Of a stretch of DNA of 64,000 nucleotides, positions 9,592 through 18,712 are shown in pieces (the stretch's first letter is position 1; the number at the start of each line of letters is the position of its first letter). This stretch comes from Arthrobacter sp. 131MFCol6.1. Lineage in GTDB: Bacteria; Actinomycetota; Actinomycetes; Actinomycetales; Micrococcaceae. A program made the translations under genes and the position numbers. The notes below the pieces were generated by a model, which saw only the letters and a program-made list of their open reading frames with translations, was not told the DNA's origin and did not search any database. The stretch is taken from the NCBI RefSeq assembly GCF_000374925.1, contig NZ_KB895548.1, positions 1 to 64,000 of the forward strand, written 5' to 3'.

Positions 9592-10200
9592 GTGAGGCCC
9601 GAACTTGCCGGATTCGTGATCGCAGCGAGCCTTGCCGGGGCAGCCGCCGTGGTCCTCGCCCGCCCGGGCCGTGTCCGCCGGCGGCTCCGGCGCCAGCTTC
9701 GGGCACCGTCTGACGGGGCCGCGCGACGCCCGGCGGTCCACGACGCAGGACTGGGACGTCACGGCTTCCAGGGTCTGCGGGACACCGCCATGATGCTGGA
9801 ACTGATCGGCGCCATGCTGGATGCGGGAGCCGGACTTGGCCGGGCCCTTGAACTCGTGGCCGCCCTCATGCCACCGGAACTCGGGCGGCAGCTTCGGCCG
9901 GTTGTGTCAGCCCTCGCAATCGGTGCGGACTGGGGCACGGCATGGCGCAGTTCCGGTGCCCAGGCGCCCCAACTTCATGCCTTGCGCGACGCCCTTTCCT
10001 TCGCCGCCCTCACCGGTGCCCCCTCCTCAGCGCTCCTCTATGCCCAGGCGGCCCGGCTTCGCCGCGAACGCAACAGGACCGCCGAGCAGCGCGCGGCGGC
10101 GCTCGGCGTGAAGCTGGTCGTGCCGCTGGGCTTGTGCTCCCTGCCGGCATTCGTCTGCCTCGGCGTCGTGCCCGTGCTCCTGGGGCTGCTTCCGACGTGA
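9592..10200 (+). CDS. tadC: TadC-like type II secretion F-domain membrane protein
   Basis: A 202-residue membrane protein and the second platform subunit of the Tad system. It has a hydrophobic N-terminus (LAGFVIAASLAGAAAVVLA), an F-domain helical region (MMLELIGAMLDAGAGLGRALELVAALMP and the FAALTGAPSSALLYAQAARLRRERN segment), and a C-terminal pair of hydrophobic helices ending VCLGVVPVLLGLLPT. The likely start is a GTG 13 bp after tadB; the reading frame stays open upstream through non-conserved sequence. The Tad run stops here, and the pilin gene resumes ~2.3 kb downstream. Confidence 0.82.
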   Translation: MRPELAGFVIAASLAGAAAVVLARPGRVRRRLRRQLRAPSDGAARRPAVHDAGLGRHGFQGLRDTAMMLELIGAMLDAGAGLGRALELVAALMPPELGRQLRPVVSALAIGADWGTAWRSSGAQAPQLHALRDALSFAALTGAPSSALLYAQAARLRRERNRTAEQRAAALGVKLVVPLGLCSLPAFVCLGVVPVLLGLLPT

Positions 10201-10388
10201 TGCCGGCAGCCCGCGGATCACCTGGACCCAAGGTTTATTCAAGTTGCTGGGGGATACCTTGGGGGCAGGCACCGTCGGAGTATGAGCGGTCTCGTGCGTC
10301 GGCTACTCACAGCACTTCCTTGGCGCCTCGAATCCCGGAGTATCTGGGGTCTCGTACTAACTGGGAGCCACGCCAGGGGGGCAGATCA

Positions 10389-12245
10389 ATGATTCGACTG
10401 TACAAAGCGGGCGTGATTGCAGCGCTCAACCTACTAGTTTTGACCGGTTTGGCGGTGGGAGCCAGTCCGGCGTCCGCCGCCGTACCGACCTGTCAGCCGG
10501 GAACACCCCAACCGACCAACCAATTCCCTGGCACAACGGTGATTGCCACGAACTTCGAGTCCGGAAGCCTCACCACCGCCGGCTTCGCCACCGCTTTCAC
10601 TTCCGGAACCGGCACCGCCGAAGTCTCCTCGGCCCAGCAACACTCCGGCCGCTGCTCAGCCAAGGTCCACGTCACCACGGATGCCGGTTCCGTGGCGAAT
10701 TTTTCCGCACCAGTTCCTGCCGGGAACAATGAGGTTTACGCCGACGGCTGGTTCAACATCACCAAGGAGGGCGTCGCCGGCAACAACGTCCCGTACTTCC
10801 GGTTCTTCAACGGGAACACCCGGTTCGTGGACGTCTACCGTTCCAACGGCGGCGTCGGCCCGCTGTGGCTGCGCGTCGCGGCGCCCGACGGAACCCTCCG
10901 CTACACCGCGATGAAGGTGAACGTTCCGCTCGGCACCTGGCACCATCTCGTCACACACGTCATCGCAAATGGGGCCTCCTCCACGGTCGAGGTGATCTTC
11001 GACGGCAAGCTCGTGTATTCCAGCAAGCAGGTCGCCACGGCCTTTACCGCGGTCACCAAGATGCAACTCGGCGCCGAACACCGGCGGCAGGCCGGCGACA
11101 GCTTCATTGACGACGTGGTCATCAAGGCCAAAAAGGCGGCCGGCCAGCTTCCCGGGACGTTTACCCCGATTGCCCCTCAGCGGTTCCTCGACACCCGGAA
11201 AACGTCGCCGGTGGGTGCCGACAAGTCCGTCTCCTTCCAGGTTGCGGGGGCCAACGGGATCCCGGCAACAGTCGCCGCGGTCGTCTTCAACCTGACCGTC
11301 ACCGAAGGAAAATCCATTGGCTACATCACCGCCTACCCCTCCGGGACAGTACGGCCGAATGCATCCAATGTGAACTTCCGCGCCAACCAAAACGTGCCTA
11401 ACCTGGTAACGGTCAAGGTGGGTGCGGACGGAAAAGTTGCGCTGTTCAACAGATCCTCTGGCACAACCCACCTCATCGCCGACGTTACCGGCTATTACGT
11501 CACGGGGGCCCCAGCGACGCCGGGTGCCTTCCAAAGTCTGGCGCCAAAGCGGCTGCTGGACACCCGGTCCACCACGGCGCTTGCAGGGGATTCCACGGTG
11601 TCCCTGCAGGTTGCGGGGACCAACGGCGTCCCGGCATCTGCCGCTGCTGTGGTCTTCAACCTCACAGTGACCGAGCCAACGAGGATCGGATACATTACCG
11701 CCTATGCGTCGGGCTCGGCGCGTCCGGACGCGTCCAACCTCAACTTCAACGCCGGACAGACAGTGCCGAACCTGGTCACGGTCCCCATCGGCCCAGACGG
11801 TAAAGTCACACTGCTCAATCGTTCCTTCGGACGTTCACACCTGATCGCAGACGTTGCCGGCTACTACCTCGGCGGCACGCCGTCGGCCACCGGTGCGTTC
11901 AAGGCCACCGGTCCATCCAGGATCCTCGACACCCGAAACACAACGGCTGTGCGCCCGGACTCCGCGGTGTCCTTCCAGATTGCCGGGGCCAACGGCATCC
12001 CCTCGAGTGTCCTGGCGGCTGTTTTCAACCTGACGGTCGTGTCGCCCCAGTCCATCGGCTACGTCACCGCCTACCCCTCGGGCTCCGCCCGTCCGGACGC
12101 GTCCAACCTGAACTTCTCCGCCCGACAGACTGTGCCGAACCTGGTCTCGGTCCCCGTCGGTTCAGATGGAAAGGTGACGTTGTTCAACCGTTCCTCCGGG
12201 TCCTCACACCTCATCGCCGACCTCGCGGGATACTTCCTCCCTTAG
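10389..12245 (+). CDS. Secreted LamG-like protein with three 123-residue repeats
   Basis: A 618-residue exported protein. It has a signal peptide (IAALNLLVLTGLAVGASPASA, cleavage near ASA-AVP) and a ~220-residue domain with features of a LamG/jelly-roll fold (LGTWHHLVTHVIANG, VEVIFDGKLVYSSKQ, SFIDDVVIKA). Three tandem repeats follow, starting near residues 265, 388 and 511. Each begins R(F/L/I)LDTR and runs through AAVVFNLTV, GYITAYPSG, NVPNLVTV, LFNRSSG, HLIADVTGYY. Such repeats occur in actinobacterial secreted proteins and cell-wall hydrolases. No catalytic domain or sortase motif is visible. The ribosome site is AGGGGGGC. The gene interrupts the Tad cluster and has its own upstream gap and terminator, which suggests an independently expressed adhesin-like cargo (inference). 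Confidence 0.8.
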   Translation: MIRLYKAGVIAALNLLVLTGLAVGASPASAAVPTCQPGTPQPTNQFPGTTVIATNFESGSLTTAGFATAFTSGTGTAEVSSAQQHSGRCSAKVHVTTDAGSVANFSAPVPAGNNEVYADGWFNITKEGVAGNNVPYFRFFNGNTRFVDVYRSNGGVGPLWLRVAAPDGTLRYTAMKVNVPLGTWHHLVTHVIANGASSTVEVIFDGKLVYSSKQVATAFTAVTKMQLGAEHRRQAGDSFIDDVVIKAKKAAGQLPGTFTPIAPQRFLDTRKTSPVGADKSVSFQVAGANGIPATVAAVVFNLTVTEGKSIGYITAYPSGTVRPNASNVNFRANQNVPNLVTVKVGADGKVALFNRSSGTTHLIADVTGYYVTGAPATPGAFQSLAPKRLLDTRSTTALAGDSTVSLQVAGTNGVPASAAAVVFNLTVTEPTRIGYITAYASGSARPDASNLNFNAGQTVPNLVTVPIGPDGKVTLLNRSFGRSHLIADVAGYYLGGTPSATGAFKATGPSRILDTRNTTAVRPDSAVSFQIAGANGIPSSVLAAVFNLTVVSPQSIGYVTAYPSGSARPDASNLNFSARQTVPNLVSVPVGSDGKVTLFNRSSGSSHLIADLAGYFLP

Positions 12246-12269
12246 GGACGCGCGGGAGACCCGCACCAA

Positions 12270-12321
12270 CTGAACCCGAGGGGCTGTCGTCGCAGGACGG
12301 ACCGCAGCCCCTCGGGTTCAG
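12270..12321 (+). terminator. Strong hairpin terminator after the repeat-protein gene
   Basis: The arms CTGAACCCGAGGGGCTG and CAGCCCCTCGGGTTCAG pair perfectly over 17 bp around an 18-nt loop, 24 bp after the stop codon. There is no clear U-tract. Confidence 0.7.
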
Positions 12322-12542
12322 CCCTGTCTGGGTCCGGGCAGGGTGCTGGCGGATCCGGGCCCGGCGTTCGGCGTCTGTTGGCCGCCCGGCGGGGACCATA
12401 CAGTTCTCCTCCACAGGCAGCCACGACGGCATTTTCGGGCAGGTTTTCCACTTGGCTGCCATCGGGGCTTATGACGCGGCGTACAAGCCGGGAGAGTCGA
12501 ATCAGCCGGCGATCACGCCGGTGTCCCGTGGAAGGAAAGCAG

Positions 12543-12827
12543 ATGTCAACAAATCAGGACACTCCCGCTGCACGTCGCATTGAAGCAGGGGAGGGCGGCG
12601 TTGCCAAGGTCTATGAGATCTACCCCGGCGCCCGCTCGGTTGTTCCCATTCAACCGCAGGGACGCACAGGGCCGCCGGCCGCGCAGGCGGGCATGGCTAC
12701 CGCTGAATATGCCATCGCAACCCTGGCCGCCGTGGGCTTCGCCGGGGTCCTAGTGTTCATCATGCGCAGCGATGAGGTCCGCGGGTTCCTCCTGAACCTC
12801 ATCCGGACAGCGCTCACGTTGCCATGA
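12543..12827 (+). CDS. flp: Flp-type pilin (DUF4244)
   Basis: A 94-residue prepilin. A hydrophilic ~50-residue leader ends at the class IV-B prepilin site QAG|MATAEYA (Glu at +5 and Tyr at +6, as in Flp pilins). A hydrophobic helix (ATLAAVGFAGVLVFIM) and a short C-terminus follow. It is the DUF4244 counterpart of Rv3656c. GGAAGGAAAGCAG before the ATG gives a good ribosome site. It overlaps the TadE gene by 4 bp. No prepilin peptidase gene is in the window, so that enzyme must be encoded elsewhere. Confidence 0.88.
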   Translation: MSTNQDTPAARRIEAGEGGVAKVYEIYPGARSVVPIQPQGRTGPPAAQAGMATAEYAIATLAAVGFAGVLVFIMRSDEVRGFLLNLIRTALTLP

Positions 12828-13294
12828 ACGGACTCTGGCACGCCCGGGGGAGCGGCGGCCGGAGGGAGCCGCCGCCAACGGCGGAGTGCCGCGGGGCCGT
12901 CACCGCTGAGTTCGCCGTCGCGTTGCCCTCGGTCGTCCTCCTGCTCTCCGTGCTGCTCGCGGGTTCGGCTGCCGGGGTGATGCAGCTCCGCGTCGAGGAG
13001 GCGGCCCGTGGCGGTGCCCGGGCGGTGGCGAGGGGAGCCGCGGCCGGCGAAGTCGGTGAGATTGTCCGCCGTCTCGCCGGCGAAACGGCGGACTCCGAGG
13101 TGACGCGCGACGGCGATTTGCACAGGGTCACCGTTTCCGGTCGCGTCCCCGGGGCTGTTGGGTCCCTGGTTCCCTGGGCCCTCAGCGCCAGCGCGTGGGC
13201 GCGTGCTGAGGCCCCTGGCGCGGAGCAACGTCCCGGGCTGGACGAGTCCGGACTGAAGGGCGTCTCCCGGTCCCCGTGGCAGGGCGGCACGTGA
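12824..13294 (+). CDS. tadE: TadE-family pseudopilin
   Basis: A 156-residue minor pilin-like protein. After a ~27-residue hydrophilic leader comes the processing-site-like CRG|AVTAEFAVALP, keeping the +5 Glu, then a hydrophobic helix (SVVLLLSVLLAGSAAGVM). A ~100-residue soluble part contains EEAARGGARAVARG, typical of actinobacterial TadE proteins. It is coupled by 4-bp overlaps to the pilin gene upstream and contacts the next TadE-like gene downstream. It probably seats or caps the pilus base. Confidence 0.87.
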   Translation: MNGLWHARGSGGRREPPPTAECRGAVTAEFAVALPSVVLLLSVLLAGSAAGVMQLRVEEAARGGARAVARGAAAGEVGEIVRRLAGETADSEVTRDGDLHRVTVSGRVPGAVGSLVPWALSASAWARAEAPGAEQRPGLDESGLKGVSRSPWQGGT

Positions 13295-13725
13295 TGTCGC
13301 GTGTCCGGGCCCGCGGGCCGCGACCGCGGAGCCCGGATCCTGCCCGCGCCCGGCACCGGTGTACGTCTTCAGAGCGGGGGTCGGGGACCGTGCTGGCCCT
13401 CGGACTCGGGCTGGCGGTCATCATGGCGTTGGCCCTGCTGCTGCTTTTGGCCCAGTCGGCCGTCGCGGCGTCGAGGGCCGCGGCGGCTGCCGATCTGGCG
13501 GCGCTGGCTGCCGCGGATGCCGCGCGGGGGATCACGCCCGGCGAGCCCTGCGCTGTGGCTCGAGAGGTCGCGCTGAAGAACAACGCCACGCTGGCCGCCT
13601 GTGCTGAAGGACCGGACGCCACGGTTCAGGTCCGCACCGAGTTCGGCGCCGGTCCGTTCCTCGGGGCGGCCACGGGACGGGCCAGGGCGGGACCCCCCGC
13701 GGCCGGGAACGGGTCCGCACGGTGA
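13294..13725 (+). CDS. TadE-like protein of the helicase/secretion neighbourhood (Rv3654c type)
   Basis: A 143-residue protein with a basic, Pro/Arg-rich leader. SERG|SGTVLALGLGL then runs into a hydrophobic helix (AVIMALALLLLLAQSAVAAS), followed by AAAADLAALAAADAARG, a hallmark of this family. Unlike the pilin and TadE it lacks the +5 glutamate. The start could be this ATG or the adjoining GTG at 13291, which would overlap the tadE stop as GTGA. It is the last gene of the Tad run, facing the helicase gene with a 38-bp gap. Confidence 0.82.
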   Translation: MSRVRARGPRPRSPDPARARHRCTSSERGSGTVLALGLGLAVIMALALLLLLAQSAVAASRAAAAADLAALAAADAARGITPGEPCAVAREVALKNNATLAACAEGPDATVQVRTEFGAGPFLGAATGRARAGPPAAGNGSAR

Positions 13726-13763
13726 ATGATGCTTCGTTTCCGGCGGGTCGCCGGGACAGGTGT

Positions 13764-16190
13764 TCAGGCGCGGAGCGGCTGGGCGGGCTTATCTTCCGAG
13801 GTCCCGGCCGCGGCCGCCGTTGTGCCGGGATTGCCGGCGTGCATGAGGTCGCCGGCGTCCTGGAGCAGTACATCGATCAGTGTGACGGCGGCGTCCTTGT
13901 CGAGCGGGTTGTTCTTGTTGCCGCACTTGGGTGACTGGACGCAGGAGGGGCAGCCGGACTCGCATTCGCAGGCCTTGATGGCGTCGCGCGTGGCGGTCAG
14001 CCACAACCTGGCCTTGTCGTAGCCGCGTTCGGCGAACCCGGCCCCGCCGGGATGGCCGTCGTAGACAAAGATGGTGGGCACTCCAGTGTCGGCGTGGATG
14101 GCCGTGGACACTCCGCCGATGTCCCAGCGGTCGCTGGAGGCCACCAGCGGAAGGAGGCCGATGGCCGCGTGCTCGGCAGCATGCAGCGCGCCGGGGAACT
14201 GTGCCTCGATGAGCCCCGCGCCGGTCAGCGAGCGGTTGTCCACAACAAACCAGACTGCCTTGGTAAACAGGTCCCTGGCGCCCAATTCCAACGGTTCTTC
14301 GCCGAGGATCTCATTCGAAATCAACGCCTTGCGCTGGAAGGACACCACCTGGGTTGTCACTTTCACATCGCCGAAGTGCACAGCCACATCGCCCCACTGG
14401 GTGGTGCGTTGCGTTTCGAGGACCTCGATCTGGGTCACGTCCCGGGCGGTGGTGTAGTAGTCGGGGTTCGCCCGGCGCACCACCACACAGTGCTCGTCCT
14501 CATTCAGGTCTTCCACCACGTAGCTGTCGCCCTGGTGGACATAGATGGCGCCGGTGTGGGCCTGGTAGTGGGTCTGCGGCGAATCCATGGTGCCGAGCAA
14601 GGAGCCCGTCTCGGCATCCACGATGCTCACCGGACCTCCGCCGTCGGCCCGGAGGTTCACCATGGCTGCGGCATTTTGCGGATGGGTCCAAAACCATCCG
14701 GCCGGCCGTTTGCGCAGGTAGCCCTGCAGGACCAGCCGGTCCAGCAGCTTCTCGGCGGTGGCCCCGAAGAGCTCCAGTTCGGCGAACCCGAGGGGCAGTT
14801 CCGCGGCGGCCGCGCACAGGTGCGGGCCCAGAACATATGGATTGGAGGGATCGAAGACCGTGGCCTCCACCGAGACGTCGAAAATCGCCTCGGGGTGGTT
14901 CACCAAGTAGGTGTCCAGCGGGTCGTCGCTGGCCACGAAGGCCGCGATCGCGTCCTGCCCGGCGCGTCCTGCCCGGCCGATCTGTTGGAACAGCGACGCG
15001 CGGGTGCCCGGCCAGCCTGCGACCAGGACGGCGTCGAGACCGGAAATGTCGATGCCCAGCTCCAGCGCGGACGTGCTCGAGACGCCCAACAGTTCACCCG
15101 AGCGCAGCGCCTTTTCCAGGGCCCGCCGCTCTTCCGGCAGGTAGCCCGAGCGGTAGGCGGCCACGCGCTGCGGCAGGCTGGGGTCCACCTCGTCGAGGAG
15201 GCGTTTGGCGATGGAGGAAATCGTCTCTGCCCCGCGCCTGGACTTGATGAACGCAATGGTCCGGGTCCGGGAGGACACCAGGTTGGCCAGCAGGTCGGCG
15301 GTCTCGGCGACGGCCGTCCGGCGCTCTTTGGCGCCGTTTTCGCCCCGGAGTTCGGTCAGTGCCGGCTCCCAAAACGCCACCGTGGTGGACCCGTGGGGGG
15401 AACTGTCTTCGGAAACGGCCCGTACCGGTGCGCCGATCAGCCGGCCGAAGGACTGCCCGGGTTCAGAGGCCGTGGCGGACGCCGCAATGAACACCGGTCC
15501 GGGATGCGAGCCGCCCGGGCTGTAGTAAGCACAGATCCGACGCAGCCGGCGCATGAGGTTTGCCACATGGGAGCCGAAGACGCCGCGGTAGCTGTGGGCC
15601 TCATCCACGATCACGTAGCGGAGGCGCCGGAAGAACCTCGCCCACCAGGCATGGTTCGGGAGGATGCCGAAGTGAAGCATGTCCGGGTTTGCCAGGATGA
15701 AGTTCGCATGGTCCCGGATCCAGCGCCGGGAAGCGGGATCGGTGTCGCCGTCGTAGGTTTCTGCCCGGACTGTGGGGAGCTTCAGTGCCCTGATCGCTGC
15801 CAGTTGGTCGGCTGCGAGCGCCTTGGTCGGGGAGAGGTAGAGGGTCACAGCCCCGTCGTCGTGGATTTTCCCGGGATCGGACAGGACCTTGAGCTCGGAA
15901 CGGTGGATCGCGTCCAGGGCCGGCAGCTGATACGCCAGGGACTTGCCGGACGCGGTGCCGGTGGCGATGACCACGTTCTCTCCGGCGTGGGCCAGTTCGG
16001 CGGCCCGGACCTGGTGAAGGTAGGGCTCGTGGATGCCCAGGGAACCGTAGGCTGCCACGAGATCGGGGTGGGACCACTCCGGCCACGGCGCATTAACGGC
16101 CTGGCGGGCGGGGATCGTCCGCACATGACGCAACTGTTCCGGGTCCGGACCTCGGCCCAGCAACGGAATCAAGGACTCATGCGGGTTCAC
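13764..16190 (-). CDS. DEAH-box helicase with DUF1998-like C-terminus
   Basis: An 808-residue superfamily 2 helicase of the type that neighbours actinobacterial secretion/Tad loci (Rv3649). Motif I is ATGTASGKSLAYQLP, motif II is VDEAHSYRGVFG, motif III is AASATASEP, and the motif V/VI region is GLDAVLVAGWPGTRASLFQQIGRAGRAG. The C-terminal domain carries a four-cysteine cluster, CECESGCPSCVQSPKCGNKNN, as in MrfA-like repair helicases. It is convergent with the Tad genes. A role in DNA repair is more likely than in secretion; the linkage is conserved but unexplained. Confidence 0.92.
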   Translation of the reverse strand: MNPHESLIPLLGRGPDPEQLRHVRTIPARQAVNAPWPEWSHPDLVAAYGSLGIHEPYLHQVRAAELAHAGENVVIATGTASGKSLAYQLPALDAIHRSELKVLSDPGKIHDDGAVTLYLSPTKALAADQLAAIRALKLPTVRAETYDGDTDPASRRWIRDHANFILANPDMLHFGILPNHAWWARFFRRLRYVIVDEAHSYRGVFGSHVANLMRRLRRICAYYSPGGSHPGPVFIAASATASEPGQSFGRLIGAPVRAVSEDSSPHGSTTVAFWEPALTELRGENGAKERRTAVAETADLLANLVSSRTRTIAFIKSRRGAETISSIAKRLLDEVDPSLPQRVAAYRSGYLPEERRALEKALRSGELLGVSSTSALELGIDISGLDAVLVAGWPGTRASLFQQIGRAGRAGQDAIAAFVASDDPLDTYLVNHPEAIFDVSVEATVFDPSNPYVLGPHLCAAAAELPLGFAELELFGATAEKLLDRLVLQGYLRKRPAGWFWTHPQNAAAMVNLRADGGGPVSIVDAETGSLLGTMDSPQTHYQAHTGAIYVHQGDSYVVEDLNEDEHCVVVRRANPDYYTTARDVTQIEVLETQRTTQWGDVAVHFGDVKVTTQVVSFQRKALISNEILGEEPLELGARDLFTKAVWFVVDNRSLTGAGLIEAQFPGALHAAEHAAIGLLPLVASSDRWDIGGVSTAIHADTGVPTIFVYDGHPGGAGFAERGYDKARLWLTATRDAIKACECESGCPSCVQSPKCGNKNNPLDKDAAVTLIDVLLQDAGDLMHAGNPGTTAAAAGTSEDKPAQPLRA

Positions 16191-16321
16191 TCACATATTC
16201 TTTCATCCGCCCTCAAATCGCCCGGCAGGCGCGGCGGCCTTCCGCCGGGCAGGCATGTTGCCCCGGGCGCACGCCCGCCGGACGGCAGACGCGAGCGGCG
16301 CTTCAACCCACGGAGCGCGCC

Positions 16322-17014
16322 TCACCCCACGGACAGGTCGGCACCTTCGTCGGAAGTCGACAACATCAGGACGTGGCACACCTCGCGCCAGCCGAGGTGT
16401 GAATAGAGTTTTTGGCCGTCGAGGGAGGCGAGCAGCAGTCCGGAGTCGACGTCGTGTTCGAACGCCTGGGCGGCCAGGGCCTTCATGATGAAGCTGCCCA
16501 GCCCCCGCCGCTGGTAGGCCGCCGACGTCACGATGTTGTCGAAGATGGCGGTGTGTCCCACCACAAACACGCGTCCGCTCGCGGCGACGTCCTCGCCGGC
16601 GGTGACTACTGCGTGGTGGACGCCGTCGGTCCGGGAGGTCTCGAGCTTGAGGTCGTCGTCCGAAAGCCAAGGGTCCTCAGAATCCTGGGTCTCCATGTCC
16701 ACGATCATCATGGTTTGGGAGGCCGAGGTGACATGGAGGCCGTTCCGCTGTCCCAGCAACGTGTACCGGGCCGCATCGTTGGTGAGGATGGTGAGGACCC
16801 GGGCCGGCACTTCGGCCGTCTTTGCAGCCAGCGCCTCGAACTCCGCGTCGGACGGATCGTAGGCGAAATACTCCCATTCGTGGGTGGTGTCCGCGCGTAA
16901 GGCCGCGGGGAACCGTCCCTCCCTGCGCGTCTCGTATCCGCGGCAACCGGCCCATCCGGCAACCCAGATTTCCAGCAGGTGAGTGGTGTCTTCAACCATG
17001 GCGTCAAGACTCAT
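16322..17014 (-). CDS. GNAT-family N-acetyltransferase
   Basis: A 230-residue protein starting [17 protein letters not shown]. The acetyl-CoA binding motif A is in [20 protein letters not shown] (Q-R-R-G-L-G, residues ~175-185), followed by the typical [16 protein letters not shown] end of a GNAT domain. The N-terminal ~90 residues are less conserved. The substrate is unknown. The gene is divergent from trhO with 117 bp between starts. The frame stays open far upstream, but only on the antisense strand of trhO, so this start is preferred. Confidence 0.82.
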   Translation of the reverse strand: MSLDAMVEDTTHLLEIWVAGWAGCRGYETRREGRFPAALRADTTHEWEYFAYDPSDAEFEALAAKTAEVPARVLTILTNDAARYTLLGQRNGLHVTSASQTMMIVDMETQDSEDPWLSDDDLKLETSRTDGVHHAVVTAGEDVAASGRVFVVGHTAIFDNIVTSAAYQRRGLGSFIMKALAAQAFEHDVDSGLLLASLDGQKLYSHLGWREVCHVLMLSTSDEGADLSVG

Positions 17015-17131
17015 GTGATGAGCGTATTCCAGCCGTGCCACAAGCAACAGGGGCCGGGTTGGGGGAAGCCGCTTGCTTATCCAATTGTGATTGTCGCCTG
17101 GCCGTCCGCGCCAGCAAGTACCCTTAAAAGC

Positions 17132-18025
17132 GTGGCTTTGAACAGGATTGTGCTTTTTTACGGATTCACCCCCCTGCCTGACCCGGACGCCGTCCGGCTC
17201 TGGCAGCGCGCCCTGTGCGAAAAGCTCGGACTGACCGGCCGCATCATCCTTTCCAAGGACGGCATCAACGCCACGGTCGGCGGAGAGCTGAACGCCGTGA
17301 AGCAATACGTCAAAACGACGCGGGAGTACAAGGGCTTCCAGGGCATCGACGTGAAGTGGTCGGAGGGCGGCGCGGCGGACTTCCCGCGGCTCAGCGTGAA
17401 GGTGCGGGACGAAATCGTATCCTTCGGCGCCCCGGGCGAACTCAAAGTCGACGCCGGCGGAGTGGTGGGCGGCGGAACCCACCTCAAACCCGAGGAACTC
17501 CACGAACTCATTGAAGCCAAGAAACAGCAGGGCGACGAAGTCGTGTTCTTCGACGGCCGGAACGGCTTCGAGGCCCAGATCGGCAAATTCAAGGACGCCG
17601 TAGTTCCCGATGTCGCCACCACCCACGACTTCATCAAGGAACTCGACTCCGGTAAATACGACGCCCTCAAGGACAAACCGGTTGTCACCTACTGCACCGG
17701 AGGCATCCGCTGCGAGGTGCTCTCGAGCCTCATGGTGAACCGCGGGTTCAAGGAGGTCTACCAGCTCGACGGCGGCATTGTCCGCTACGGCGAGGCCTTC
17801 AAGGACCAGGGCCTGTGGGAGGGCTCCCTGTATGTGTTCGACAAGCGCATGCACGTCGAGTTCAGCGGGGACGCCAAGACCATCGGCAAATGCGTCCGCT
17901 GCTCGGCACCCACAAGCAAGTTCGAAAACTGCTCGAATCCGTCCTGCCGGAATCTCACGCTCTACTGCGCCGGGTGCGCCGCGAGCCCCGACACCCTGCG
18001 GTGCCCCGAGGGCTGCGCCGCCTGA
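17132..18025 (+). CDS. trhO: tRNA uridine-34 hydroxylase, rhodanese family (TrhO/YceA)
   Basis: A 297-residue protein that uses O2 to make 5-hydroxyuridine at the wobble position of tRNA. It has the N-terminal ferredoxin-like domain ([14 protein letters not shown]), a rhodanese domain with active-site cysteine in [16 protein letters not shown] (Cys about residue 188), and the C-terminal zinc-ribbon-like cysteines ([25 protein letters not shown]). The start is the GTG giving [12 protein letters not shown], matching the family N-terminus. The longer open frame upstream overlaps the acetyltransferase region and is not used. Confidence 0.93.
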   Translation: MALNRIVLFYGFTPLPDPDAVRLWQRALCEKLGLTGRIILSKDGINATVGGELNAVKQYVKTTREYKGFQGIDVKWSEGGAADFPRLSVKVRDEIVSFGAPGELKVDAGGVVGGGTHLKPEELHELIEAKKQQGDEVVFFDGRNGFEAQIGKFKDAVVPDVATTHDFIKELDSGKYDALKDKPVVTYCTGGIRCEVLSSLMVNRGFKEVYQLDGGIVRYGEAFKDQGLWEGSLYVFDKRMHVEFSGDAKTIGKCVRCSAPTSKFENCSNPSCRNLTLYCAGCAASPDTLRCPEGCAA

Positions 18026-18059
18026 GGCACGATCCGGACTTTCGGCCGGCCGGGCACGC

Positions 18060-18602
18060 TCAGATGCGGCTCACCCGGTACGCAAAGTTCGCCGGTGCGT
18101 TGGCATCCACTTTGATCGAGAGCGACGCATCTGCGGCCAGCTGCACCACGTTCACCCTGGACGTCCCGCACCGGAGACTCAGGTCCACGAGTTCGTCCTC
18201 ACCGTTCTCGATGGAAAACGACACGCGGCGGGTGCTGCGGCAAGCCAGGGTCACGGCGTACGTACCCTTGGGCAGCTGGGCTGTCGTCTCTTTCCGCTCC
18301 TCGTCGGCCTCCAGCGTCCCGAAACCGGTATGGAGGACTTGTCCCTCGGCGTCGGGCAGCACGGCATCGACCCAGTCATCCAGCTCCTCGCCCGTCACCG
18401 GCTCGTTGAGATGGGGGTCCTGGGGCAGGGCGGCGTCAGTGGTCGGAGGGGCAGCGGAGGTCGATTCATCGTCCCAGTGGTCGGCGCTGTATTCATACGC
18501 GCAACCGGACAGGACCGTCCCGAGAAATACCGCAACTGAAAGCACCACGGCGGCCGCCGGGGTGCGCCGTCGCGGCACCCTGCTCGCCGGCACAGTTGGC
18601 AT
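18060..18602 (-). CDS. Lipoprotein of unknown function, paralogue A
   Basis: A 180-residue predicted lipoprotein: basic N-terminus, hydrophobic segment AAAVVLSVAVFLGTV, lipobox LSGC (Cys34). The mature part ends in a ~65-residue domain with TYAVTLACRSTRRVSFSI and ends FAYRVSRI. This domain resembles that of the next lipoprotein downstream in the list (TYTLTMTCDGGGKAFFAV to YAYHLAASE). It was not matched to a named family. The two genes lie in the same orientation 110 bp apart and may be a local duplication. Confidence 0.75.
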   Translation of the reverse strand: MPTVPASRVPRRRTPAAAVVLSVAVFLGTVLSGCAYEYSADHWDDESTSAAPPTTDAALPQDPHLNEPVTGEELDDWVDAVLPDAEGQVLHTGFGTLEADEERKETTAQLPKGTYAVTLACRSTRRVSFSIENGEDELVDLSLRCGTSRVNVVQLAADASLSIKVDANAPANFAYRVSRI

Positions 18603-18712
18603 ACCCTGAGATTAGGGCCGCCCGGGGTCAAACGCCAGAGGCCAAAGGTCCGGGTCGGACAGGCCGTCAGAGGGCGTCGGGCCGGACACCGCGGACCGGG
18701 CTGCGGCGCACG

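Noticed and set aside
14052..16406. A 784-codon open frame on the plus strand over the helicase gene
   Set aside because: The minus-strand frame has all helicase motifs; this one has no recognisable domain and is a shadow.
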